Source: Hellea sp042093735 | GTDB taxonomy: Bacteria > Pseudomonadota > Alphaproteobacteria > Caulobacterales > Maricaulaceae | Length of the DNA: 12,832 nt | Assembly: GCA_042093735.1 (NCBI GenBank) | Contig: JBELEM010000043.1 | Location: forward strand, 1 to 12,832 | Reading direction: 5' to 3' | Part shown: in pieces, positions 1-6,600 of the stretch | Layout of the letters: every line of letters begins with the position of its first letter | Position numbering within the stretch: the stretch's first letter is position 1 | Program-made: the position numbers and the translations under genes | The notes under the pieces: model-generated | What the model was told of the DNA's origin: nothing | Database searches by the model: none | The model's input: only the letters and a program-made list of their open reading frames with translations

Positions 1-47
1 GTGGTCGTACTGTAGGTGCCGGCGTTGTTGGTAAAATTATTGAGTAA
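1..47 (+). CDS. tuf: Elongation factor Tu, C-terminal end (partial)
   Basis: Only the final codons are in the window. Read from base 3 they encode GRTVGAGVVGKIIE and then TAA at 45-47. This is the conserved C-terminal tail of EF-Tu domain 3. EF-Tu is the GTPase that delivers aminoacyl-tRNA to the ribosomal A site. The gene lies directly upstream of a tRNA-Trp gene and secE, the order usual in alphaproteobacteria. No stem followed by a U-run is seen between its stop and the tRNA. There is a run of eight T at 55-62 but no hairpin before it, so read-through into the tRNA and secE is plausible. The rest of the gene lies upstream of the window. Confidence 0.93.
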   Translation, partial: GRTVGAGVVGKIIE

Positions 48-94
48 TTAAGGGTTTTTTTTCGAATATAAGGAATTGCATATTAACGTAGTCT

Positions 95-170
95 AGAGGT
101 GTAGCTCAGTTGGTAGAGCATCGGTCTCCAAAACCGAGGGTCGGGGGTTCGAGTCCCTCCGCCTCTGCCA
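95..170 (+). tRNA. trpT: tRNA-Trp (anticodon CCA)
   Basis: This is a complete 76-nt cloverleaf. The acceptor stem pairs AGAGGTG (95-101) with CGCCTCT (160-166), including one G-T pair. The discriminator base is G and CCA is encoded at 168-170. The D arm has GCTC/GAGC around AGTTGGTA. The anticodon stem pairs TCGGT (121-125) with ACCGA (133-137) around loop CTCCAAA, which puts anticodon CCA at 128-130 and so reads UGG (Trp). The T arm carries the standard TTCGAGT loop. The gene sits between tuf and secE with gaps of 47 and 88 bases, so it is probably cut out of a longer tuf-trpT-secE-nusG transcript. Confidence 0.97.
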
Positions 171-258
171 TTAAGGGTTGTAGTTCTAGAATAAACTGTT
201 AAGTGGTTCGCAATTATTACTAGTTTTTATTAATCTAGTGTGTTGGAGTTTAATCAAA

Positions 259-483
259 ATGGCTGATGCAAAGCCCGCAAAAAGTAAAGTAGGTCCGGTA
301 AAATACGTCGGGCAAGTACGCCAAGAAGCACGTAAGGTTGTTTGGCCAACTTCGCGTGAAACTATCACTACTACAATATTGGTTATGGTTATGGTAATAT
401 TGATGGGCATATTCTTTTTTATTGTTGATTGGGCGTTAGCAACAATTATTAAGTTATTTTTGGGTCTCGGGGGTACTGCATAA
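259..483 (+). CDS. secE: Protein translocase subunit SecE
   Basis: SecE clamps the SecY channel in the inner membrane and is essential for Sec-dependent protein export. The 74-residue product has a basic, Lys-rich N-terminus (residues 1-16). Next comes the conserved amphipathic cytosolic helix ending in the signature VVWPTSRET (27-35), then one hydrophobic helix at about 39-66. This is the short single-span form; E. coli SecE has two extra N-terminal helices. The ATG at 259 is preferred because GGAG at 245-248 lies 10 bases upstream and MADAKP suits the family. An in-frame GTG at 238 would add the non-conserved MCWSLIK and lacks a ribosome site. The stop TAA overlaps the nusG ATG by one base, so the two are translationally coupled. 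Confidence 0.95.
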   Translation: MADAKPAKSKVGPVKYVGQVRQEARKVVWPTSRETITTTILVMVMVILMGIFFFIVDWALATIIKLFLGLGGTA

Positions 484-1016
484 TGGCAGCTAAGTGGTAT
501 ATCATTCAGGCCTACTCAAACTTTGAAAAAAGGGTTAAAGAAACCTTAGAACGCGATGCCGAAGAAAAAGGTTTGTCTCATCTTTTTGAGGAAATTCTCG
601 TTCCTACTGAAAATATAATAGAGGTAAGAAAAGGACGAAAAGTAGAAAGTGAAAGAAAATTTTTTCCTGGCTACGTCCTAGCTAAGGTAGATTTGACTGA
701 CGCTGCGTATCACTTGGTTAAAAATACACCGAAGGTTACTGGGTTCTTGGGATCTGCTAACAAGCCCATGCCTGTTTCTGAAGCAGAGGTCGCCAGAATT
801 GTAGGACAGATTCAAGAAGGTGTTGAAACCGGCCGTCCAACTATTGTCTTTGACATAGGTGAAACTGTTAAGGTTATTGATGGTCCTTTCCAAAGTTTTA
901 ATGGAACAGTTGAGAGTGTTGATGAGGAAGCAGCGCGTTTAAAGGTATTAATAAATATTTTCGGGCAAGGTACGCCCGTTGAACTGAATTACGTGCAAGT
1001 CGAAAAACAGACCTAG
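483..1016 (+). CDS. nusG: Transcription termination/antitermination factor NusG
   Basis: NusG binds the clamp of elongating RNA polymerase, suppresses pausing, and links transcription to Rho and to the leading ribosome (S10). The product has 177 residues, normal for the family. The NGN domain spans about residues 4-110, from KWYIIQAYSNFE through the conserved KFFPGYV segment. The KOW domain starts near residue 124, with VKVIDGPFQSFNGTVESVD as its core. No inserted domain is present. The ATG at 483 shares its A with the secE stop codon. A GGGGG tract at 469-473 is the nearest Shine-Dalgarno-like sequence, so initiation probably relies on coupling to secE. The gene is followed by the structured nusG-rplK spacer. 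Confidence 0.97.
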   Translation: MAAKWYIIQAYSNFEKRVKETLERDAEEKGLSHLFEEILVPTENIIEVRKGRKVESERKFFPGYVLAKVDLTDAAYHLVKNTPKVTGFLGSANKPMPVSEAEVARIVGQIQEGVETGRPTIVFDIGETVKVIDGPFQSFNGTVESVDEEAARLKVLINIFGQGTPVELNYVQVEKQT

Positions 1017-1024
1017 CACGTATT

Positions 1025-1129
1025 ACATCTGTGGAAGGTTGTGCTAAGTCCAGCACGTAGACCGTACCACAGACCCACAGATGTCATTACCGCGAGGGTA
1101 ATGGCCAAATTAACCGGGGCAAAAGCCTC
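1025..1129 (+). promoter_or_regulatory. Structured leader before rplK-rplA (candidate L1 autoregulatory site)
   Basis: Three hairpins can be drawn by eye in the nusG-rplK gap. Hairpin 1: ACATCTGTGG (1025-1034) is a perfect complement of CCACAGATGT (1075-1084). Inside it GTGCT (1041-1045) pairs with AGCAC (1052-1056), and GGT (1037-1039) with ACC (1061-1063). Hairpin 2: CATTACC (1085-1091) pairs with GGTAATG (1097-1103). Hairpin 3: GGGGC (1116-1120) pairs with GCCTC (1125-1129) around AAAA, five bases before the rplK Shine-Dalgarno. None is followed by a U-run, so this is not an intrinsic terminator. In E. coli the L11-L1 operon is repressed by L1 binding a leader with two helices around an asymmetric loop, and the inner part of hairpin 1 has that general form. 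The role as an L1 site is an inference. Confidence 0.55.
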
Positions 1130-1143
1130 ATATGGAGTGGAAA

Positions 1144-1575
1144 ATGGCAAAGAAAATCGATGGCTACATTAAGCTGATGATTCCTGCGGGATCTGCAAAT
1201 CCTTCACCGCCTTTAGGGCCTGCACTTGGTCAAAGAGGTGTTAATATTATGGAATTTGCAAAAGCGTTCAATGCAAAAACTGAATCTCTTGAAAAGGGTG
1301 TTCCTACACCTACGGTAATAACTGTTTATGGTGACAAGTCATTCACATTTATTACCAAAAGTGCTCCTGCGTCTTATTATCTTAAGAAAATGGCGGGCAA
1401 GAAGATGGGTTCCAATCACCCGGGTCGTGAAGTCGGCGGTACGGTAACAATGGCTCAGTGCCGAGAAATTGCTGAAATTAAGTTGGTGGATTTATCAGCA
1501 AACGATTTGGAACATGGCGCACTAATCATTGCTGGATCAGCCCGTTCTATGGGTTATGAAGTAACAGGAGAGTAG
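1144..1575 (+). CDS. rplK: 50S ribosomal protein L11
   Basis: L11 binds the GTPase-associated region of 23S rRNA at the base of the L7/L12 stalk, where elongation factors act. The 143-residue product begins MAKKIDGYIKL and carries the proline-rich PPLGPALGQRGVNI segment of the N-terminal domain, target region of thiopeptides in the family. The C-terminal RNA-binding domain includes KKMAGKKMGSNHPG and ends with the conserved GSARSMGYEV. The ATG at 1144 is chosen because GGAG at 1134-1137 precedes it by 6 bases and MAKK is the family start. An in-frame ATG at 1132 would overlap that ribosome site and add MEWK. rplA starts two bases after the stop, so the pair forms a tight operon. Confidence 0.97.
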   Translation: MAKKIDGYIKLMIPAGSANPSPPLGPALGQRGVNIMEFAKAFNAKTESLEKGVPTPTVITVYGDKSFTFITKSAPASYYLKKMAGKKMGSNHPGREVGGTVTMAQCREIAEIKLVDLSANDLEHGALIIAGSARSMGYEVTGE

Positions 1576-1577
1576 TC

Positions 1578-2267
1578 ATGGTTGGAAAAAGAATAAAATC
1601 TGCTTACGCTTCATTTGATAAAAGTAAGGATCATACAGTTCTTGATGCTGTTAGTATCATAAAGAGTAATTCAAATGTTAAGTTTGATGAAACCATAGAG
1701 CTTGCAATTAACCTTGGTGTCGACCCGCGTCACGCTGATCAGATGGTCAGAGGCGTTTGTAATCTTCCTAACGGCACCGGACGGAGCGTCCGAGTAGCTG
1801 TGTTTGCTAAAGATGCAAAAGCCGAAGAGGCTAAGAAGGCCGGAGCGGATGTTGTAGGCGCTGAAGACTTAATGGAAAAGATTCAGAATGGAGATATGCC
1901 ATTTGAACGTGTTATTGCTACCCCCGACATGATGCCGTTAGTAGGGCGTTTGGGTAAGGTGTTAGGACCAAAAGGAATGATGCCTAACCCTAAAGTGGGA
2001 ACTGTTACAATGGACGTAGCTAAGGCTATAACTGATGCAAAAGGCGGTGCTGTTGAATTTCGTGTCGAAAAAGCAGGAATTATTCACGCTGGAATTGGTA
2101 AGGCTAGTTTTGCAGAGGATAAACTTGCTGAGAATGTTAACGCATTTCTATCAGCTATTGCCAAGGCTCGCCCATCTGGTGCAAAGGGTACTTTTATGAA
2201 GCGTATAACACTAACTTCAACAATGGGTCCCGGCATAAAAATTGATGCAGCTGAGGTTTCGACCTAG
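1578..2267 (+). CDS. rplA: 50S ribosomal protein L1
   Basis: L1 binds 23S rRNA helices 76-78, forms the mobile L1 stalk that guides deacylated tRNA through the E site, and in many bacteria represses its own L11-L1 mRNA. The 229-residue product has the usual length. It contains the family signature region with GRLGKVLGPKGMMPNPK and KVGTVT, followed by VEFRVEKAGIIHAGIGK. The start ATG lies two bases after the rplK stop. Its ribosome site AGGAG (1566-1570) is inside the end of rplK, so translation is coupled. After the TAG at 2265-2267 comes a 273-base non-coding stretch before rplJ. Confidence 0.97.
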   Translation: MVGKRIKSAYASFDKSKDHTVLDAVSIIKSNSNVKFDETIELAINLGVDPRHADQMVRGVCNLPNGTGRSVRVAVFAKDAKAEEAKKAGADVVGAEDLMEKIQNGDMPFERVIATPDMMPLVGRLGKVLGPKGMMPNPKVGTVTMDVAKAITDAKGGAVEFRVEKAGIIHAGIGKASFAEDKLAENVNAFLSAIAKARPSGAKGTFMKRITLTSTMGPGIKIDAAEVST

Positions 2268-2285
2268 AGGCGATGTTAAGAAATT

Positions 2286-2305
2286 TATACAGGTTTACCT
2301 GTATA
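2286..2305 (+). promoter_or_regulatory. 9-bp inverted repeat after rplA (possible operator or promoter region for rplJ)
   Basis: TATACAGGT (2286-2294) and ACCTGTATA (2297-2305) are perfect inverted copies separated by only TT. It begins 18 bases after the rplA stop. A two-base spacer is poor for an RNA hairpin and no U-run follows, so a terminator is unlikely. The dyad is more like a protein binding site on DNA. It overlaps a weak promoter-like pair, TTTATA (2284-2289) and TATGCT (2306-2311) with 16 bases between, which would start transcription near 2318, just before the L10-type leader. E. coli has a promoter for rplJ at the equivalent place. Promoter and operator are both inferences. Confidence 0.3.
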
Positions 2306-2330
2306 TATGCTAGTCAGCCTTTGGTTGATT

Positions 2331-2441
2331 AGTCTGTCCAAGACTATCGGAGCTACTGATAATGGTAGCTTAATATCCGATACAGGCAGAGTTAAGACTG
2401 ATTTTTCTCACAATTCGTGAGCATATTAGTTCGATCCTCTG
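2331..2441 (+). promoter_or_regulatory. L10-type ribosomal protein leader (rplJ-rplL autoregulation)
   Basis: This stretch precedes rplJ and folds into nested helices. AGTCT (2331-2335) can pair with AGACT (2341-2345). Alternatively TCTGTC (2333-2338) pairs with GGCAGA (2385-2390) and encloses ATCGGA (2346-2351)/TCCGAT (2376-2381) and AGCTAC (2351-2356)/GTAGCT (2365-2370). A downstream arm has ACTGAT (2397-2402)/ATTAGT (2425-2430) and CTCAC (2407-2411)/GTGAG (2417-2421), closed by CAGAG (2387-2391)/CTCTG (2437-2441). The GTCTGTCCAAGACT segment matches, from memory, what I recall of proteobacterial L10 leaders. In that family the L10-(L12)4 complex binds the leader and represses rplJ-rplL translation. 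Position and structure support the call; no covariance search was possible. Confidence 0.6.
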
Positions 2442-2446
2442 TTAAT

Positions 2447-2540
2447 CCCTTTGGGGGGCAGAAGAAGCTTGTTGCTGTAGAGCAACAGGCAAACAAAAGA
2501 CCTCCGCATGGTGTGGTGGTCATAAACAGGGAGACCGCAA
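2447..2540 (+). promoter_or_regulatory. 3' part of the rplJ leader with ribosome binding site
   Basis: The last part of the spacer holds a compact hairpin, TGTTGCT (2470-2476)/AGCAACA (2481-2487) around GTAG. GGTC (2518-2521) can pair with GACC either upstream (2499-2502) or downstream (2533-2536). The downstream pairing would loop out the rplJ Shine-Dalgarno AGGGAG (2528-2533). CTCC (2502-2505) can also pair with GGAG (2530-2533) and would mask it. These short pairings suggest how L10 binding upstream could be relayed to the start codon, but they are only 4 bp each. The ribosome site AGGGAG with 7-base spacing decides the rplJ start at 2541. Confidence 0.4.
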
Positions 2541-3056
2541 ATGGATCGTTCTCAAAAAGAGGAACAGGTTAAAGAGATCTCAGAGATCTTTGATGGTTCC
2601 GGATCCGTAGTGATGGCTGAATACTCAGGCATGACTGTTGCGGAAATGACGGATTTACGTGCTAAACTGCGAGAGCAGGGCGCGTCTATTCGTGTTGTAA
2701 AAAACCGTCTGGCGAAAATTGCTTTAAAGGGTAAGCCTTTTGAAGCTGCTGGTGACATGTTCACAGGCCCAGTAGCAATTGCTTGGGCTGAGGATATGAT
2801 CAGCGCGCCAAAGGTGACAGTTGACTTCGCCAAAGATAGTAAATCATTTGCTATCAAGGGTGGGTTTATGGGTGATGAAGTATTCGATACCTCAGGTATT
2901 GTTGATTTATCTAAACTGCCATCTCGTGAAGAGTTAATTGGAATGGTTGCACAGCGATTGCTAGGGCAAGCTTCTCAAGTTGCTCAACGTCTAATGTCAC
3001 AAGGATCTGCTCTTTCGGGTGCTATCAAGGTGATTGAAGAGAAAGCGGCGGCATAA
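2541..3056 (+). CDS. rplJ: 50S ribosomal protein L10
   Basis: L10 anchors the L7/L12 dimers to 23S rRNA and so builds the stalk that recruits translation factors. The product has 171 residues, normal for alphaproteobacteria. The N-terminal RNA-binding domain contains the family features VVMAEYSGMTVAEMTDLRAK and IRVVKNRLAKIAL. The C-terminal long helix that carries L7/L12 dimers follows from about residue 130 (PSREELIGMVAQRLLGQASQVAQRL onward, ending KAAA). The family uses L10-L12 complex as repressor of its own mRNA, which fits the structured leader before it. rplL follows after 54 bases in which I see only its ribosome site. Confidence 0.97.
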   Translation: MDRSQKEEQVKEISEIFDGSGSVVMAEYSGMTVAEMTDLRAKLREQGASIRVVKNRLAKIALKGKPFEAAGDMFTGPVAIAWAEDMISAPKVTVDFAKDSKSFAIKGGFMGDEVFDTSGIVDLSKLPSREELIGMVAQRLLGQASQVAQRLMSQGSALSGAIKVIEEKAAA

Positions 3057-3110
3057 TTTATAACATTCATTCTCGCAAAATCGAACTGAAACTAACTTAA
3101 GGAAGCTAAA

Positions 3111-3482
3111 ATGGCTGATGTAAAAAAACTCGCTGATGAGCTTATGGCTTTGACCATACTCGAAGCAAAAGAACTAAATGACATTCTTGAAGAGAATGGC
3201 ATTAAAGCTGCAGCTGCTGTTGCTGTTGCTGGCCCCGCGGCTGGTGATGACGCAGGCGGAGCTGAAGCAAAAACTGACTTTGATGTTGTAATGACTTCAT
3301 TTGGCGGAAACAAAATTTCCGTCATCAAAGAAGTTCGCGCAATAACTGGTCTTGGCCTCAAAGAAGCTAAAGAGCTTGTTGAATCTGCACCAAAAGCCGT
3401 CAAAGAAGGCGTGCCTGAGGCAGAAGCAAATGAGATTAAAGAAAAACTCGAAGCGGCTGGTGCCTCTGTAGAGTTAAAATAA
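3111..3482 (+). CDS. rplL: 50S ribosomal protein L7/L12
   Basis: L7/L12 is the multi-copy stalk protein that contacts EF-Tu, EF-G, IF2 and release factors. The product has 123 residues. The N-terminal dimerisation and L10-binding helices occupy about residues 1-30. A flexible Ala/Gly-rich hinge (AAAAVAVAGPAAGDDAGGAEA) follows at about 34-54. The C-terminal factor-binding domain runs from TDFDVVM to the end and contains KISVIKEVRAITGLGLKEAK. AAGGAAG at about 3099-3105 is the ribosome site, giving the start at 3111. The stop is followed by the hairpin-rich spacer that separates ribosomal protein output from RNA polymerase output. Confidence 0.97.
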   Translation: MADVKKLADELMALTILEAKELNDILEENGIKAAAAVAVAGPAAGDDAGGAEAKTDFDVVMTSFGGNKISVIKEVRAITGLGLKEAKELVESAPKAVKEGVPEAEANEIKEKLEAAGASVELK

Positions 3483-3496
3483 TCTTTTTGGTTATT

Positions 3497-3555
3497 GCTG
3501 GGTGAGGCCTTGGTTTCACCCAGCATCCTCATTTCATCAGAGGCTAAAGATGAAA
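3497..3555 (+). promoter_or_regulatory. Hairpins in the rplL-rpoB spacer (candidate attenuator or RNase III site)
   Basis: GCTGGGTGA (3497-3505) is a perfect 9-bp complement of TCACCCAGC (3516-3524), with a 10-base loop. A second stem, TTTCATC (3532-3538)/GATGAAA (3549-3555), follows at once. Neither is followed by a U-run, so full intrinsic termination is not expected. In E. coli the same spacer has a partial terminator and an RNase III cleavage site that lower rpoBC expression relative to rplJL. An equivalent function here is inferred from position and structure only. No separate promoter for rpoB is convincing in this gap. Confidence 0.5.
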
Positions 3556-3597
3556 CCGTTGGGTTTGGTATAAATTGGCCCAAAAGATTTAAGGAAT

Positions 3598-3618
3598 AGT
3601 TGGTACTGCAGACCAACT
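3598..3618 (+). promoter_or_regulatory. Hairpin just upstream of the rpoB start
   Basis: AGTTGGT (3598-3604) pairs perfectly with ACCAACT (3612-3618) around a 7-base loop. It ends 23 bases before the rpoB ATG at 3642 and 12 bases before the Shine-Dalgarno region at about 3631-3635. It lies just outside the ribosome footprint and could influence rpoB translation or mRNA processing. The role is unknown. Confidence 0.4.
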
Positions 3619-3641
3619 TTCAAACAAAAAAGGTGTCACAG

Positions 3642-6600
3642 ATGTCGCTGACGTTCACTGGTAAAAAACGTATTCGCAAAAGCTTTGGAAGAATTCCAGA
3701 GGTAATTAGAATGCCGAATCTCATTGAAGTTCAAAAGAGCTCATACAATCAGTTTTTACAAAAATCTATTCCACATGAAGAAAGGAAATTGGATGAAGGA
3801 ATGCACGGCGTATTTCATTCCGTATTCCCTGTTCGCGACTTTTCCGATCGCGCTGTTTTAGAGTACGTATCATTTGTATTTGAGCCACCGAAATTTGATG
3901 AGGAAGAATGTCAGCAAAGAGACATTACTTATGCTGCACCTCTCAAGGTAAAGATGAGACTCGTTGTATTTGATGTTGATGATGAAACTGGTGCTAAGTC
4001 TGTTAAAGATATTAAGGAACAAGACGTTTATATGGGAGATATCCCTCTGATGACGGAGAAGGGTACTTTCATTGTCAATGGTACAGAGCGCGTTATTGTT
4101 TCTCAAATGCATCGTTCACCAGGAGTCTTTTTTGACCACGACAAAGGTAAAGGTCATAGCTCTGGTAAGTTTTTATTCTCTGCAAGAATAATACCCTACC
4201 GTGGGTCATGGTTAGATTTCGAATTTGACGCTAAAGATATACTTTATGCAAGAATAGACAGGCGTCGTAAATTGCCAGCCACATCAGTATTATATGCTTT
4301 AGGTATGACCAAAGAGAACATATTGGAGCATTATTATAAAAAAATAACTTTTAAGCGTGATAAAAAGAAAGACGGTTGGACGAGACCATTTAATTTAGAT
4401 GATTATAGAGGTGCTAAGCTTCTCAGAGATATAGTTGACGCTAAAACAGGCGAAGTTGTTGCTCCTGCGGGAAGGAAATTAACGAAACGAGGTGCTACTA
4501 AGTTGTCTGATGATGGTTTAAAAAGTCTATTGATCTCTAATGAGGAAATGGCCGAAAGGTTTGTGGCCGAAGATATTGTTAATATGACCACTGGTCAAAT
4601 CTATGCAGAAGCCGGTGATGAGTTATCTATTGAAACAATCGAGCATATTAATGAAGCTGGAATAACAGAAATATCAGTGTTGAACATAGATTTTGTAAAT
4701 GTTGGGCCATATATACGAAACACTCTAGCTGCTGACAAAAATGAAAGCCGTGAAGGTGCTCTTGTTGATATTTACAGAGTTATGAGGCCGGGTGAGCCCC
4801 CAACCACTGAGGCTGCAGAGGACTTATTTAACTCTTTATTCTTTGATGGTGAAAGATATGACCTTTCTGCGGTTGGCAGGGTAAAAATGAATTTAAGAAT
4901 GGATCTTGATTGCTCGGATGAGATTAGAGTTTTACGAAGTGAGGACTTGTTGGCTGTAGTTGATACTTTGGTTAAGCTTAAAGATGGAATTGGCCAAGTT
5001 GATGACATAGACAATCTTGGAAATCGCCGTGTTCGTTCTGTAGGTGAATTGATGCAGAACCAGTATAGAATTGGTCTGTTGAGAATGGAGCGTGCCATAA
5101 AAGAAAGAATGCAGTCAGTAGATATTGAAACGGTAATGCCGCATGACCTGATAAACGCCAAGCCCGCTGCCGCAGTTGTTAGGGAGTTTTTTGGTTCCTC
5201 TCAGTTATCTCAATTCATGGACCAGACTAACCCTTTATCAGAGATTACCCACAAACGACGTCTCTCCGCCCTAGGTCCTGGTGGCCTTACCAGAGAGAGA
5301 GCTGGCTTCGAGGTGAGGGATGTGCATCCAACGCACTACGGACGTATTTGTCCTATCGAGACACCAGAGGGTCCAAACATCGGATTAATTAACTCTCTAG
5401 CTACGCACGCTCGGGTTAACAAATATGGTTTCATTGAAAGTCCTTATCGGAAGATAACGAATGGGAAACTTCAGGGCGAAGTAGTTTACATATCGGCAAT
5501 GGAAGAAGCTCGTTTTTCTATCGCCCAAGCCAATGCCGAAATCAACTCTGATGGGGAATTGATTAATGATTTTATCACTTGCCGTGTAAATGGTGATGTG
5601 ACGCTAGTCGCTAGGGAGGATGTCGATTTTATTGATGTTAGCCCGAAACAGTTGGTTTCTGTCGCAGCAGCCTTGATTCCGTTTTTAGAAAATGACGATG
5701 CAAATAGAGCTTTGATGGGTTCAAATATGATGAGGCAGGCAGTGCCTTTATTAAAGGCTGAAGCGCCTCTCGTTGGGACGGGAATGGAATCAGTGGTTGC
5801 TCTTGACTCAGGTGCTACTGTTGCAGCCAAAAGAGAAGGTATTGTTGAGCAGGTTGACGCTAAAAGAATTGTTGTTCGTGCAACTAAAGAAACTAACTTG
5901 GCAAAATCAGGTGTGGATATTTACAACCTTTTAAAATTCCAGCGTTCAAATCAATCAACTTGTATAAACCAACGTCCATTAGTAAAGGTTGGTGATACCG
6001 TTCATAAAGGTGATATTATAGCTGATGGTCCTTCAACTGACTTAGGTGAGTTGGCTCTAGGTAAAAACGTGCTTGTGGCTTTCATGCCTTGGAATGGTTA
6101 CAACTTTGAAGACTCAATACTTATATCAGAGCGTATTGTTCGTGATGATGTTTACACTTCATTACATATCGAAGAGTTCTCAGTCATGGCTCGAGACACT
6201 AAGCTTGGTCCTGAGGAAATTACAAGAGATATTCCAAATGTTGGCGAGGAGTCTCTAAGAAATCTAGATGAAGCAGGTATTGTTGCTGTCGGAGCAGAAA
6301 TTCACGCAGGAGATATTCTTGTTGGTAAGGTTACTCCCAAGGGTGAAAGTCCCATGACGCCTGAAGAAAAGCTTTTGCGTGCCATTTTTGGTGAGAAAGC
6401 TTCAGATGTGCGCGATACCTCTCTTAAGCTTCCCCCTGGTGCTTCAGGAACAGTTGTTGAGGTTCGTGTTTTTAATCGTCATGGTGTTGATAAAGATGAG
6501 CGAGCTTTGCAAATTGAAAGAGAAGAAATCGAATTCTTAGGTAAAGATAGAGATGATGAGCTAAGTATTCTTGAAAGGTCTATTTATGACTCAGTCAGAA

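Noticed and set aside
219..239. ACTAG/CTAGT pairing upstream of secE as a leader hairpin
   Set aside because: Only 5 AT-rich base pairs with an 11-base loop, expected often by chance in AT-rich sequence.
238..258. Upstream in-frame GTG start for secE
   Set aside because: It would add MCWSLIK, which is not a SecE feature, and would place the evident GGAG ribosome site inside the gene.
2286..2305. The inverted repeat after rplA as an intrinsic terminator
   Set aside because: The spacer is only two bases and no U-run follows, so it is listed as a possible DNA-level site instead.
3092..3616. Long open frame on the - strand opposite rplL and its downstream spacer (174 codons)
   Set aside because: It mirrors the codon pattern of rplL, has a Ser/Ala-rich composition without recognisable domains, and covers hairpin spacer sequence. 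It is treated as a shadow of rplL.
3600..3641. Upstream in-frame TTG start for rpoB
   Set aside because: The added 14 residues are not conserved, TTG lies inside a 7-bp hairpin, and ATG 3642 has a ribosome site and the family N-terminus.
6073..6258. Short + strand open frame inside rpoB in another frame
   Set aside because: It lies wholly within conserved rpoB coding sequence and has no recognisable protein features.
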